Positions 17,534-27,184 are shown, counted from the first letter of the stretch. The stretch: DNA of 64,000 nt from Mycobacterium gordonae (GCF_001417955.2 NZ_LKTM01000361.1:62001-126000), one strand, 5' to 3'. Made by a program: numbers and translations. Notes: generated by a model not told the origin, from the sequence alone.

Positions 17534-17880
17534 TCAACGGACCACCCGTGCGCGAGTACTACGCAGATAGGTGTCGACATTGGCGATCACCCCGACCGTT
17601 TGGACCAGATCGTCGAAGGGCACATCGGCACGCAACCATCCTCGGTTCCCTTCGGCGCGGCCACATTGATCAGCACCCCGCCCGCCCGGCGGCGGTAGCC
17701 CACCGGTATTTCGAATGTCTTGCCCGAGCGGTGGCCCTCGTAGCGGATCACGACAAGACCGCGGCGAACCACGCCCCCGATTACCGGCGCATTGATGAGC
17801 GCGACGGCCAGAGCGTTGACGGTCCGGCCCAATGCCGAGTCGGACATTCCGGCAGCCATCGGGCGCTCGGCCGAAACCAC
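17534..17880 (-). pseudogene. Frame-disrupted deazaflavin-nitroreductase-like gene
   Basis: The upstream part (minus strand, from about 17880 or 17847) encodes a Ddn/DUF385-like N-terminus: RRGLVVIRYEGHRSGKTFEI and PVGYRRRAGGVLINVAAP. After that the frame ends in unrelated sequence, while the neighbouring frame runs on as WLRADVPFDDLVQTVG to a TGA at 17534-17536. I read this as a frameshifted or recombined relic rather than two genes. The DNA from 17402 to 17533 holds nothing I recognise. A sequencing indel could also explain it. Confidence 0.4.
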
Positions 17881-17981
17881 CCCGTCACATCCCGTACCCG
17901 CGGATCACGGCAGATTCCCGTCTCGCTAAATTCAGGACCGGTCGCCCTTTCCCGGGCCGAGTACGTCTCAGGAGGAATCTC

Positions 17982-19919
17982 ATGAACGCGCAGGTCGAGC
18001 AGCTGGAATTCCAGGCAGAAGCCCGGCAACTGCTGGATTTGATGGTCCATTCGGTCTACTCCAACAAGGACTCGTTCCTGCGGGAGCTGATCTCCAACGC
18101 CTCCGACGCGCTGGACAAGCTGCGCATCGAGGCGCTCCGCAACAAAGAGCTCGAGGTGGACACGTCCGACCTGCACATCGAACTCGAGATCGACAAGGAA
18201 GCCAGAACGCTCACCATCCGCGACAACGGGATCGGCATGACGCGCGCGGAGGTGGTGGATCTGATTGGGACGCTGGCCAAGTCAGGCACCGCGGAGTTGC
18301 GCAAACAACTCAAGGACGCCAAGGACGCTCAAGCGTCCGAGGAACTCATCGGCCAGTTCGGCATCGGCTTCTACTCGTCGTTCATGGTGGCCGACAAGGT
18401 CGAACTGCTGACCCATAAGGCCGGCGAGAGTGAAGCCACCAGGTGGGAATCCAGCGGCGAGGGCACCTACACGATCGAAGCGGTCGAGGGTGCCCCGCAG
18501 GGCACGTCGGTCACCCTGCATCTCAAGCCCGAGGATGCCGAGGACGAACTGCACGACTACACCTCGGAGTGGAAGCTCAAGAGCCTGGTCAAGCAGTATT
18601 CGGACTTCATCGCGTGGCCCATCCGCATGGAGGTGGAGCGACACATCCAGGTCCCGGTAGAAGAAGGCTCCGAGGAGACCAACGAAGAGGTCGTCGTCGA
18701 GACCGAAACCCTCAACTCGATGAAGGCCCTGTGGGCCAGGCCGAAGGACGAGGTCTCCGAGGAGGAGTACAAGGAGTTCTACAAGCACATCGCGCACGCC
18801 TGGGATGACCCGCTCGAGGTCATTGCGATGAAGGCCGAAGGCACCTTCGAATACCAGGCGCTGCTGTTCCTCCCGTCGCAGGCGCCTTTCGACCTGTTCA
18901 ACCAGGACGCCAAAGTCGGCGTGCAGCTCTACGTCAAGCGCGTGTTCATCATGGCCGACTGCGAAGAGCTGATGCCGGTCTATCTGCGCTTCGTCAAGGG
19001 TGTCGTCGACGCACAAGACTTGTCGCTCAACGTTTCCCGCGAGATCCTGCAGAAGGACCGGCAGATCAACGCGATCCGCCGGCGGCTGACCAAGAAGGTG
19101 TTGTCGACGATCAAGGAGATCCAGGCGGAGCGGCCGGACGATTACCGCACCTTCTGGACACAGTTCGGCAAGGTCCTCAAGGAGGGCCTGATGTCGGACT
19201 TCGACAACCAGGAAGCCCTGTTGTCCATCTCCTCGTTCGCCTCCACCCACAGCGAGGAGGAACCCACCACTCTGGCCCAGTACGTCGAGCGGATGAAGGA
19301 AGGCCAGACGCAGATCTTCTACGCCACTGGTGCGTCCCGTCAGCTCCTGGAGAAGTCGCCGCACCTGGAGGCGTTCAAGGCCAAGGGTTACGAGGTGCTG
19401 CTGCTCACCGACCCGGTCGACGAGGTCTGGGTGGGCGTGGTCAACGAGTTCGACGGCAAGCAGTTGCAGTCGGTGGCCAAGGGTGAAGTGGATCTGGACT
19501 CCGGCGAGGAGACCTCGGAGGCGGAGCGCGAAGAGCAGCAGAAAGAGTTCGCCGACCTGCTCACCTGGCTCAAGGAGACGCTGAGCGAGCACGTCAAGGA
19601 GGTGCGGTTGTCCACCCGGCTGACGGACTCGCCGGCCTGTCTGATCACCGACGCCTTCGGCATCACCCCCGCTCTGGCCCGCCTGTACCAGGCGTCCGGG
19701 CAGGACGTTCCGGTCGGCAAACGGACCCTGGAACTGAATCCGAACCACCCGCTGGTCACCGGTCTGCGGCAGGCTCATGCCGACCGCCCGGACGACACCT
19801 CGGTCGGCGAGACGGCCGAATTGCTCTACGGCATAGCACTGCTGGCCGAGGGTGGGTCGCTGGACGACCCGGCGCGCTTTGCCGGGCTGTTGGCCGACCG
19901 GCTGACGCGTACCGTGTAG
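17982..19919 (+). CDS. htpG: Chaperone HtpG (Hsp90)
   Basis: 645 residues, a normal HtpG length. The N-terminal GHKL ATPase contains ELISNASDALDKL, the DNGIGM motif, LGTLAKSGT-like IGTLAKSGTAE and GQFGIGFYSSFMV. The middle domain has RVFIMADCEELMPVYLRFVKGVVD and SLNVSREILQ, and the C-terminal dimerisation domain ends in LLYGIALLAEGG. ATG 17982 follows GGAGGAA. It folds client proteins under stress. It stands alone, with a hairpin after its stop. Confidence 0.98.
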   Translation: MNAQVEQLEFQAEARQLLDLMVHSVYSNKDSFLRELISNASDALDKLRIEALRNKELEVDTSDLHIELEIDKEARTLTIRDNGIGMTRAEVVDLIGTLAKSGTAELRKQLKDAKDAQASEELIGQFGIGFYSSFMVADKVELLTHKAGESEATRWESSGEGTYTIEAVEGAPQGTSVTLHLKPEDAEDELHDYTSEWKLKSLVKQYSDFIAWPIRMEVERHIQVPVEEGSEETNEEVVVETETLNSMKALWARPKDEVSEEEYKEFYKHIAHAWDDPLEVIAMKAEGTFEYQALLFLPSQAPFDLFNQDAKVGVQLYVKRVFIMADCEELMPVYLRFVKGVVDAQDLSLNVSREILQKDRQINAIRRRLTKKVLSTIKEIQAERPDDYRTFWTQFGKVLKEGLMSDFDNQEALLSISSFASTHSEEEPTTLAQYVERMKEGQTQIFYATGASRQLLEKSPHLEAFKAKGYEVLLLTDPVDEVWVGVVNEFDGKQLQSVAKGEVDLDSGEETSEAEREEQQKEFADLLTWLKETLSEHVKEVRLSTRLTDSPACLITDAFGITPALARLYQASGQDVPVGKRTLELNPNHPLVTGLRQAHADRPDDTSVGETAELLYGIALLAEGGSLDDPARFAGLLADRLTRTV

Positions 19920-19942
19920 GTCGCCGACACGCCTGCCGCCAA

Positions 19943-19991
19943 ACTGACGCTGCGCACACGGGCCGCGGCGTGTCGTGTGCGCACGTTCAGT
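19943..19991 (+). terminator. Hairpin terminator candidate after htpG
   Basis: 18-base arms at 19943-19960 and 19974-19991 pair at about 15 positions (ACTGACGCTGCGCACACG against CGTGTGCGCACGTTCAGT) around a 13-base loop, 23 bp after the htpG stop. There is no U-run, as is common for mycobacterial terminators. Confidence 0.5.
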
Positions 19992-20056
19992 GTCGCTGTG
20001 CGGATCTGGTGCGGGATCGGCGATTGAAAGCCGGCCGGAACGGATATCCGCATCTC

Positions 20057-20272
20057 ATGACTGTGTTTCGGGCCATCGATCCGCACGGTGTGATCGTCGC
20101 GACCAGGAATTTCGACAGTGCCGAGGACGCGCACCGGTGGTTTGCTGATACGGTCTCCGGCCGCTATCAGCTGGGATGGCGTATGGAGGTGTGCGACGAC
20201 GGGCAATGGGCCGGCTTCGACGACACCGGCGGCTTCACCGCCCCGTTGAGCCGCCGCCGCGTCTCCCGCTGA
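20057..20272 (+). CDS. Small conserved hypothetical protein
   Basis: 71 residues from ATG 20057. MTVFRAIDPHGVIVATR then DSAEDAHRWFADTV gives a short beta-hairpin plus helix, and a WxxEVxDDGxW segment follows. No motif I know. A longer in-frame start would run through the htpG terminator hairpin and is unlikely. Its stop is one base from that of the convergent aldo/keto reductase gene. Confidence 0.6.
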   Translation: MTVFRAIDPHGVIVATRNFDSAEDAHRWFADTVSGRYQLGWRMEVCDDGQWAGFDDTGGFTAPLSRRRVSR

Positions 20273-20273
20273 C

Positions 20274-21242
20274 CTATCGGCCGAGTTTCTCGCGTACCAG
20301 GTCGGTGAGGAAGCGTCCGGTGGACGCCGGCTTGAACGCGCGTGCCGCTGCGGTGAGCGCGTCGCGGGACTCGGTGGGCAGCTCGACCTCGGCTGCCGCC
20401 ACGTTGAATTCCAACTGTTCCACGCTGGACGCGCCGGGAATGGCGACCACGCCCGGCAGACTGATCAACCAGGCCAGCGCCACCTGTGCGGGCTGGGCGC
20501 CGACGTCGGCCGCGACGTCCCGCAGCGTTTGAAGCAGCGGTTCGATGCGGCGCAGGTTTTCGGTGCCGAACAGCGGGTTGACCGCGCGAACTCCGCCCGG
20601 ACGGTTGTCGACGCCGTACTTGCCGCCCAGCAGGCCCTGAGCCAGCGGGCTGTAGGCGATCACGATGCGGTTCTCGCGTTCGGCGAAAGGAACCATGTGG
20701 TCCAGAGCGCGCGGGTGAGCCAGCGAGAAGTGCACCTGGTTACTGATGACCGGGCGCCCGAGCGCTTCGTCGGCCTGCTGCCAGCGGGACAGTGAGTAGT
20801 TCGAGACACCCGCGGCGCCGATCTTGCCTTCGTCGAGCAGATCACGCATACCGGGCATGATCACCGAGTCCGGGACCACCGGATTGGGCTGGTGGACCTG
20901 GTACAGCGGAATGCGCTCCAGTTGCAGGCGCCGCGCGCTGGCACGTTCACGCTGCTTGATGATCGCCGGGAACGGTGCGACCGGGAAGATCTTGCTGGCG
21001 ACCGCTACCTCGGCGCGCTCATCGCCCAGCGCTTCGCCCAGGATCCGTTCGCTCTTGCCCAGGCCGTACACCTCGGCGGTGTCGAACAGGGTGACGCCGA
21101 GGGCGCGGGCGCGCTGCACGATGTCGCGCGCGGCTCCGGAGGCGTAGTTGTCCCCGTAACCCCACTCGCGCGAGCCGAACTGCCACGTGCCCAGTCCGAT
21201 GCGACTGACCTGGCCGACACCCTCGACCTGAACGTATTTCAT
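20274..21242 (-). CDS. Aldo/keto reductase
   Basis: 322 residues. An NADPH-dependent (alpha/beta)8-barrel reductase with the catalytic set visible: Asp in TLFDTAEVYG with the active-site Tyr, Lys in VASKIF, and His in YQVHQPNP. GVSNYSLSRWQQA and AYSPLAQGLLGG are standard family segments of the AKR11/13-like bacterial group. The substrate is not evident. ATG 21242; the divergent VOC gene starts 79 bp away, so the two share a promoter region. Confidence 0.92.
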   Translation of the reverse strand: MKYVQVEGVGQVSRIGLGTWQFGSREWGYGDNYASGAARDIVQRARALGVTLFDTAEVYGLGKSERILGEALGDERAEVAVASKIFPVAPFPAIIKQRERASARRLQLERIPLYQVHQPNPVVPDSVIMPGMRDLLDEGKIGAAGVSNYSLSRWQQADEALGRPVISNQVHFSLAHPRALDHMVPFAERENRIVIAYSPLAQGLLGGKYGVDNRPGGVRAVNPLFGTENLRRIEPLLQTLRDVAADVGAQPAQVALAWLISLPGVVAIPGASSVEQLEFNVAAAEVELPTESRDALTAAARAFKPASTGRFLTDLVREKLGR

Positions 21243-21320
21243 AGGCTCACCGTATACGGGCCCTGCCCGGCGTGCGGCCGTGGTAGAACTTCGTGGGTCG
21301 ACCCGACGAAGGGGAAACCT

Positions 21321-21836
21321 GTGAGCCGAATATTCGGCAGTATCAACCAGCTTGGCTATGTGGTGCGCGACATCCAGGCCGCCATGGACCGCTGGATTCG
21401 GCACGGCGTGGGTCCGTGGTTCTACATCGAGAACGTCATGCCGGAGGACTTCCGGTATCGCGGAACGGATTCCGACTTGAGAATGAGTGTGGCCCTGGCC
21501 AACTCGGGGGACCTGCAGCTGGAGCTGATCCAGCAACGCAACGACGCGCCGTCGATGTACAAGGACTTCCTCGACTCCGGCCGGGAGGGGGCCCAACACA
21601 TCGCCTACTGGACCACCGACTACCAGGCCCTGTACGACCGTGTGCTGACGGCCGGCTACGCGGTGGGCCAGGAAGGCGACATCGGCGGCCGGTTCGCCTA
21701 TCTGGACACCGAGCAGGAGCAGGGCACCGTCATCGAGATCAGTGACATCAGCGGGCCCAAGGGTCACCTGTTCGCCTATATCCGGGAGGTGGCCACCGAA
21801 TGGGATGGCGCAGAACCGATCCGGGTGCTCGGATGA
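21321..21836 (+). CDS. VOC (glyoxalase/methylmalonyl-CoA epimerase-like) protein
   Basis: 171 residues from GTG 21321. It has the paired beta-alpha-beta-beta-beta modules of the vicinal-oxygen-chelate fold: [19 protein letters not shown] at the start and [11 protein letters not shown] in the second module, with QLELIQ and TVIEIS giving the usual metal-binding Gln/Glu strands. Some mycobacterial relatives are annotated as glyoxalases near steroid genes. It overlaps the metallo-hydrolase gene by four bases, so the two probably act on one compound. Confidence 0.85.
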   Translation: MSRIFGSINQLGYVVRDIQAAMDRWIRHGVGPWFYIENVMPEDFRYRGTDSDLRMSVALANSGDLQLELIQQRNDAPSMYKDFLDSGREGAQHIAYWTTDYQALYDRVLTAGYAVGQEGDIGGRFAYLDTEQEQGTVIEISDISGPKGHLFAYIREVATEWDGAEPIRVLG

Positions 21837-22618
21837 AAGTTCACCATCTGAACTGCGGCACCATGAACACGCCGGGGGCCCGCATGGTGTGCCACGTTCT
21901 GCTGCTGGAGCTGGACAACGCACTTGCCCTGGTGGACACCGGATTCGGCGTGCAGGACTGCCGCGATCCCGGTCGTGTCGGGCTGTTTCGTCATGCCATC
22001 CGGCCGGTGTTCCAGACGAGCGAAACGGCGATAAACCAGATCGTGGGACTTGGGTTCCAGCCGTCCGACGTTCGTCATATCGTGTTGACCCACTTCGATT
22101 TTGACCACATCGGCGGGCTCGCGGACTTTCCCGACGCGAACGTGCACGTGACTGCGGCCGAGGCGTGTGGCGCCGTGCATGCCCCTTCGCTGCGCGAACG
22201 GCTCCGGTACCGCAGTGTGCAGTGGGCCCACGGGCCCAAGCTGATTGAGTACGACGCGACGGGCGAGTCGTGGCGCGGGTTCGCCTGCGCCAAACCTCTC
22301 GACGCGATCGGCGAAGGCGTGGTGCTGGTGCCCATGCCGGGTCACACCCGCGGGCACGCCGCGGTGGCCGTCCAAAACGGTGAGCAGGCCGGTGAGCGTT
22401 GGGTGTTGCACTGCGGGGACGCCTTCTACCATTCCGGCACTCTGGACCGGTCGGGTGTGCCGTTGATGCTGCGCACCTACGAAGGGATGTTCGCCTTCGA
22501 TCGCCGGCAACTGCGCGACAACCAGGAGCGACTGGCCGAACTCTACGAACGCGGCGAACCCGGGTTGACCATCGTGTGTGCGCACGATCCCGGACTTTTC
22601 GAGCAGGCTCGCCGCTGA
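21833..22618 (+). CDS. Metallo-beta-lactamase-fold hydrolase
   Basis: 261 residues; ATG in an ATGA overlap with the VOC gene. The metal motif is [10 protein letters not shown] (HxxxDH type; the usual HxHxDH lacks its middle His, which is Asp here), followed by MPGHTRGH and LHCGDAFY. The Phe-Asp replacement resembles AttM/AiiA-like lactonases, which carry HxHxDH, so metal ligation may be altered. A lactone or thioester substrate is possible. It is coupled to a VOC protein. Confidence 0.88.
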   Translation: MKVHHLNCGTMNTPGARMVCHVLLLELDNALALVDTGFGVQDCRDPGRVGLFRHAIRPVFQTSETAINQIVGLGFQPSDVRHIVLTHFDFDHIGGLADFPDANVHVTAAEACGAVHAPSLRERLRYRSVQWAHGPKLIEYDATGESWRGFACAKPLDAIGEGVVLVPMPGHTRGHAAVAVQNGEQAGERWVLHCGDAFYHSGTLDRSGVPLMLRTYEGMFAFDRRQLRDNQERLAELYERGEPGLTIVCAHDPGLFEQARR

Positions 22619-22706
22619 GTCCGTTGAACAATGACATGCTCCATAAACGGTAACCCCGTTCTCGTCGGGTTCCGGTGGTGTGACATGCTCGGCGGCGGAG
22701 GTCGCT

Positions 22707-23489
22707 ATGGCAAGAACAGTGGTGATTGGAGCCTCGAGCGGGCTGGGACGCTGCATCGGTGTCGGCTTGGCCCGGCGCGGAGACCAGGTTGCGCTGCTTG
22801 CCCGGCGTCGCGAGCGGATCGAGGCTGCCGCGCAGGAAGCGGGACCGGGCGCGTTCGCCGTCGAGTGTGACGTCACCGACCAGTCGTCGGCCCGGTCCGG
22901 CATCGACGCGGCCGCCGAAGCGCTGGGCGGTATCGACAACCTCGTATATTCACCCGCGATCAGTCCGCTGGTCCCGCTGGCCGAGACCGATGCCCAGACC
23001 TGGCGGCGCATCTTCGACACGAACGTCATCGGGGCGTCGCTGGCGACGGCGGCGGCGGTGCCGCATCTGTCGGTATCAGGCGGCAAGGTGATCTATCTGT
23101 CGTCCGACGCAGGTACATTCGGGCCGCCCTGGCCCGGTCTGGGCGCCTACGGGGTCAGCAAGGCGGCGCTGGAACGGCTGGTCGAGGCGTGGCGGGCCGA
23201 GCATCCCGGCATCGGCTTCACCAATCTGATCGTCGGCGAGTGCGCGGGCGGCGAAGGTGACGCGCAGACGGGGATGAACGCCGGGTGGGACCGCGACCTG
23301 GCGATGCAGGCGTATCCGTTGTGGGTGTCGCGCGGCTGTATGCCGGGCAAGCTGATGCCGGTTGAGGACCTCGTCGAGGTGGTCCACACCATCCTGCGCA
23401 CCAGCGCTTCGACGTCGATGCCGGTCGTGGTCGCCAGAGGCGCGCCCGCCGCCGCAGCAGCGGTGCTCGAGCACGGTAAGCGGCCTTAA
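22707..23489 (+). CDS. Short-chain dehydrogenase/reductase
   Basis: 260 residues from ATG 22707 with GGAGG upstream. NAD(P) motif IGASSGLG at residues 7-14, VYSPAI in place of the usual NNAG, and the active-site AYGVSK (Tyr/Lys). It probably oxidises or reduces a hydroxyl/keto group of an unknown compound. The stop overlaps that of the convergent lipoprotein gene by four bases. Confidence 0.88.
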   Translation: MARTVVIGASSGLGRCIGVGLARRGDQVALLARRRERIEAAAQEAGPGAFAVECDVTDQSSARSGIDAAAEALGGIDNLVYSPAISPLVPLAETDAQTWRRIFDTNVIGASLATAAAVPHLSVSGGKVIYLSSDAGTFGPPWPGLGAYGVSKAALERLVEAWRAEHPGIGFTNLIVGECAGGEGDAQTGMNAGWDRDLAMQAYPLWVSRGCMPGKLMPVEDLVEVVHTILRTSASTSMPVVVARGAPAAAAAVLEHGKRP

Positions 23490-23998
23490 CTCCCCGGACC
23501 GACCACGAAGCAGCGGCCGCTGCTGCTGTCGAACAGCACTTCGGCGACGGTGGACTTGTCGATTGCCGGAAACTCGAATCGGTGCACCTGCTGGCCGGCT
23601 TCGATTGCGGCGACCTGGGTTTCGGTGCTGCCGTCCTTTTTGCGGACCACCGCGGTGACCTGGTCCGGCGTCGACATGTTCTGCGGCTCATGGAAATACC
23701 AGACCTCGATGCCGGTGCCCGAGGAGATGGCCTGCCAGCCGTCGGAGTAGAAGCACGCCGGGTTCCCGTCGGCGTCCGGCGGCGGTGGCGGGCAGATGGA
23801 GAGCCCGACGCAGTCCGGCGCGCTGGTGGACGCCGTGGTGGACGGTGGTGTCGGCGCGGCGGGCTTGGTGGCGGACACCATGGGAGTGGCCGGCTTGGCG
23901 GAGGTGCCGGAGGAGGTGGCCGGTGCGGCTTGTGGGGACCCGCATGCCGTCAACCAGCAGCTTGCGAGGACGGCCAGCAGCCCGATCATCTTCGTCAT
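23486..23998 (-). CDS. Putative lipoprotein, function unknown
   Basis: 170 residues. Signal peptide with lipobox LTAC (lipidated Cys19), then a low-complexity Ala/Pro/Thr/Ser linker to about residue 65, then a globular domain with four cysteines (CVGLSIC, CFYSDG, RCFVVG) and a WYFHEP segment. It would be anchored to the outer face of the plasma membrane. I do not recognise the domain. ATG 23998 gives the signal peptide a normal length. Confidence 0.8.
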   Translation of the reverse strand: MTKMIGLLAVLASCWLTACGSPQAAPATSSGTSAKPATPMVSATKPAAPTPPSTTASTSAPDCVGLSICPPPPPDADGNPACFYSDGWQAISSGTGIEVWYFHEPQNMSTPDQVTAVVRKKDGSTETQVAAIEAGQQVHRFEFPAIDKSTVAEVLFDSSSGRCFVVGPGS

Positions 23999-24024
23999 CG
24001 ACGGATCATAGGGCCGCTGCCCGC

Positions 24025-24642
24025 TCAGCCGCTCAGATTCCGCGGATGAATGAAGATGCCTTCGGCGGACACCATGACGCCCGCGGCGCCGCTGATCTGA
24101 CCGACCGCAAACGTCTTGACGCCCTCCACCCGGTCCACCCACGCGTCCGCCCGCAACGGCTCCAGCAGCGGGGTTCGTTGGTGGTACCGCAACGTCAACG
24201 TCCCGGTGTAGGCCGGCCGACCGGGCCGGTGCGCGGTGGCTCCGAGGATGTGATCGAGGATCATCGCCGAGACACCGCCGTGCACGTGGCCCATGGGACC
24301 TTCGAACGCGGCGCCGAGATTGAACTCCGTCCACACCGATCCGTCGTCTTCATGGTGGACGACCAGCGGGGGAGCTGATGGATTGCGAACGCCGACAACG
24401 ACATTCCCTGAGGCAATGCCCTGACCGTCATCGATTCCGCGTTGGCCGAACGTCCCGGGCATCAATTCGGCGCTGAGTTCCGCTGTGACGCTGTCGATCT
24501 TGGCGGCCGCGGCGGCGATGACCTCGTGGTCCACCTCGGTGCGTATCGTCGCGTCGATCAACCGCCGCACCGACGCCGCCAGTGCCTCGTACACCGGCAA
24601 CGAATCAGTCATCGACTCAAACGAATCCACCATGTCCGTCAC
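24025..24642 (-). CDS. Hotdog-fold thioesterase (PaaI/4HBT-like)
   Basis: 205 residues from GTG 24642; ATG 24633 is equally possible. The C-terminal 130 residues are a hotdog domain with GHVHGGVSAMILDHILG, the central helix that carries the HGG motif, and GTLTLRYHQRTPL. The N-terminal 70 residues are helical. It probably hydrolyses an acyl-CoA or aryl-CoA thioester, in keeping with the catabolic genes nearby. Confidence 0.85.
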   Translation of the reverse strand: MTDMVDSFESMTDSLPVYEALAASVRRLIDATIRTEVDHEVIAAAAAKIDSVTAELSAELMPGTFGQRGIDDGQGIASGNVVVGVRNPSAPPLVVHHEDDGSVWTEFNLGAAFEGPMGHVHGGVSAMILDHILGATAHRPGRPAYTGTLTLRYHQRTPLLEPLRADAWVDRVEGVKTFAVGQISGAAGVMVSAEGIFIHPRNLSG

Positions 24643-24719
24643 CCTAGAGCAGTCACTGATGTCCCATTGAGCGGTCCGTCGTCAGGCAACGCCGACCTGC
24701 GGGTTGTTAATCTGGCGGC

Positions 24720-25394
24720 GTGAACGCGCCCAGCGACAAGGTGAAGTCGGCACTCGCTGCCACCAGTTGGGCCCTGCTCGGCATGATGTCCTACGAAGAG
24801 GAAGTCTCGGGCTACGACCTCAAGAAATGGATCGATTGGAGCGTCGACCTCTACTACTGGAGTCCGTCCTACAGCCAGATCTACACCGAGCTGAAGAAGC
24901 TGGAGGGCCTCGGGCTGGTGACCTCGCGCGTGGAACGCGACGAAGGCACCCGCAGCCGCCGGCTCTACAGGATCACCGAGGCGGGCATGGCCGCCATCAT
25001 TGACTGGACCAACAACGCGCCCCTGGATCCGCCAGTGCTCAAGCACAGCATGCTGTTGCGGATCACGTTCGGCCATCTCAGCAACCCGGCCCGGCTCAAG
25101 GAACTGCTGCAGGAGTACGTGGCGTACGTCGAGGCCCGGCACCGCAAGGCCGTGGAGGACGCCGAGGGTGCCGAGGCCGAGCCGGGCTGGGCGTACTCGG
25201 TGATCGCCCTGCGTTGGGCCGCAAAGCATTACGCTGCCGAACGGGAGTTCGCCCTGGAGCTGATGAAAGAGATCGACGAGACCGATGCGATCCTCGCGAA
25301 GGCCGGCAAGGGCAGTTTCGGCAAGCCGCGCCCCGCTCCGGGTTACTGGCGTGAGGTGGAGAGGCAGATCGAGGCCAAACGCACAACCGAGTGA
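24720..25394 (+). CDS. PadR-family transcriptional regulator
   Basis: 224 residues from GTG 24720. The winged helix includes ALLGMMSYEEEVSGYDLKKW and SQIYTELKKLEGLGLVTSR, both standard PadR segments, followed by a helical C-terminal dimerisation domain (Vir_act_alpha_C type). It stands at the edge of the steroid-type island and its stop meets the stop of the convergent KstD-like gene, so it may regulate the island or the divergent thioesterase gene. No operator was recognised. Confidence 0.88.
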   Translation: MNAPSDKVKSALAATSWALLGMMSYEEEVSGYDLKKWIDWSVDLYYWSPSYSQIYTELKKLEGLGLVTSRVERDEGTRSRRLYRITEAGMAAIIDWTNNAPLDPPVLKHSMLLRITFGHLSNPARLKELLQEYVAYVEARHRKAVEDAEGAEAEPGWAYSVIALRWAAKHYAAEREFALELMKEIDETDAILAKAGKGSFGKPRPAPGYWREVERQIEAKRTTE

Positions 25395-27092
25395 CTAGCT
25401 CGCCGCGTCGTGCGCCGCAATGTATCCGTACACCAGGCCCTGCGCGATCGTCGCGCCCGCGCCCGGGTAGGTCGTTCCGAACGCATTGGCCGCGGTGTTC
25501 CCGATGGCATAGAGCCCGGCGATGACGCTGCCGTCTTCGCGCAGGACCCGGGCCCGCTCGTCGGCCCGTAGCCCGCCGCAGGTCCCCAGGTCGCTGAGCA
25601 CCATCCGCACCGCGTAGAAGGGTCCGTTGAGCAACGGGCGCAGGTTGGGATTGGGCTTGACGGTGGGGTCGCCGTAGTACCGGTCATAGGCGCTGCGCCC
25701 CCGCCGAAACTCGGGATCGATTCCGGCAGCGGCGTTGTCGTTGAACCGCGTCATCGTCTGCGTGAATTCTGACACCGGAACGCCGATCTGCGCGCCCAGA
25801 TCCGGCAGGTTGTCGGCGCGGGCGGCGATGCCGGCCGCATACCAGGCCTGCGGTACCCGCATCCGCGGAAATAGCTCTGCGCCAAAGACATAGCTATTAC
25901 GGTACTGCTGGTCGAAGATGATCCACATCGCCTCGACGGCGTTACCGGACCGCTCCAGCTCCAGCAGTCGCTGACCGAACGTCATGTAATCGGAAGCCTC
26001 GTTGGCGAACCGGCGACCATGCTGGTTGACGATCAGCGAGCCCGGCAGTGAACGTTCGGCCAGCATCACCGCGGGCGGCTTGCCGGGCAACGGGGCGATG
26101 GCCGGGAACCACCACGCCTGATCCATCAGACCGATGTCGGCCCCGGCCTCCTGGCCCACCCGTATCCCGTCGCCGGTGTTGGAGTCGGCACCCAGGCTCA
26201 GGTTGGCACCCAGCGACTCCGACTGGAACTTCCACCGCATATCCATGCTGTGGTCGAAGCCGCCCGTGGCCAGCACCACCCCGCGGCGCGCCGTCACGGT
26301 CACGTCGTGGCCGGTGTGTTCGACCACCGCGCCGGTCACCCGGTCGCCGTCAATCACCAAATGCCGCAGCGTGGTGTCGGTCCATATCGGGATGCGGGCT
26401 TGCAGCACACCGGCGAACAGGCCCGCGGTCAGGCCCTGCCCGCCCGCTGCGTAGCGCCGTCCGATCAGTAACCCGCCGGCCCCCTGGGCGATGCGTTTGG
26501 CGAACGTCGGAATTCCCTTGCGCGGCACCCGGGCGACCAAATTCATCCAGCGATAGTCGGCACCCGTCGTCGGGATGGCGAACGCGGCTTCCAGCACACC
26601 GGGCCGCAACCGGCTGCGGTACTCACCGAGCTTCGCGGTGTCGAACGGATAGCACTCACAGGTACGGCCCTCCGCGCTACCCCCAGGCTCCTCCGGGTGG
26701 TAATCGGAGTACTCACGGGCCCAGAAGAACCGCAACGGTGTGGTGCGGCGCAACATCTCGACCGTCGCCGACAGGTTCTGGACGAACCCGGCCGATCGCT
26801 GCGGCGGCGCCGACCCCGCGACCACCGCGTCCAGGTAAGTGGCGGCCCTGGCCGGTGAGTCGCCCGCAGCGGCCTCGCGCAACACCGGACCGGCGGGCAA
26901 CCACAGGGCGCCGCCGGAGCGGGCGGTGGACCCGCCGACGTAAGACGACTTCTCCACGATCAGCACCGAGAGCCCAAGCTCCCGTGCGGCCAGTGCCGCC
27001 GCCAGCCCGGTGCCCGAGCCGACCACCAGCAGGTCGACGCTTGTGTCGATTACGGGTAGACCCGACGGGATCGTGGTGCTGTGCTGGCTCAC
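25395..27092 (-). CDS. 3-ketosteroid delta-1-dehydrogenase-like flavoprotein
   Basis: 565 residues from GTG 27092, the size of KstD (about 563). FAD motif VVGSGTGLAAALAARELGLSV, then VGGSTARSGGALWLP, and a C-terminal FAD segment GNTAANAFGTTYPGAG. In steroid catabolism KstD introduces the C1-C2 double bond in ring A; with KshA it opens ring B. This one is divergent from the KshA-like gene across 92 bp, and the two probably share control. Mycobacteria carry several KstD paralogs, so the exact steroid is open. Confidence 0.85.
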   Translation of the reverse strand: MSQHSTTIPSGLPVIDTSVDLLVVGSGTGLAAALAARELGLSVLIVEKSSYVGGSTARSGGALWLPAGPVLREAAAGDSPARAATYLDAVVAGSAPPQRSAGFVQNLSATVEMLRRTTPLRFFWAREYSDYHPEEPGGSAEGRTCECYPFDTAKLGEYRSRLRPGVLEAAFAIPTTGADYRWMNLVARVPRKGIPTFAKRIAQGAGGLLIGRRYAAGGQGLTAGLFAGVLQARIPIWTDTTLRHLVIDGDRVTGAVVEHTGHDVTVTARRGVVLATGGFDHSMDMRWKFQSESLGANLSLGADSNTGDGIRVGQEAGADIGLMDQAWWFPAIAPLPGKPPAVMLAERSLPGSLIVNQHGRRFANEASDYMTFGQRLLELERSGNAVEAMWIIFDQQYRNSYVFGAELFPRMRVPQAWYAAGIAARADNLPDLGAQIGVPVSEFTQTMTRFNDNAAAGIDPEFRRGRSAYDRYYGDPTVKPNPNLRPLLNGPFYAVRMVLSDLGTCGGLRADERARVLREDGSVIAGLYAIGNTAANAFGTTYPGAGATIAQGLVYGYIAAHDAAS

Positions 27093-27184
27093 GCCTGATA
27101 ACGGTAGGCCGGTGCGGCGCCGTCGCGGAATACTTCTCCTGGTCAGTGGAACGACTGAGGGACGGGCGGTGGGAGAAGCGTTCA

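Noticed and set aside
18282-19778. 498-codon open frame on the minus strand opposite htpG
   Set aside because: Antisense shadow of a highly conserved chaperone gene; the translation matches no fold and is Leu/Val/Arg biased.
22630-22690. TGACATGCTC occurring twice before the SDR gene
   Set aside because: Only ten bases, no symmetry and no further similarity around them; probably chance.
26048-27184. Long plus-strand frame running into kshA
   Set aside because: Its first 380 codons are antisense to the KstD-like gene and Arg/Pro-rich; the real gene begins at ATG 27185 where KshA similarity starts.
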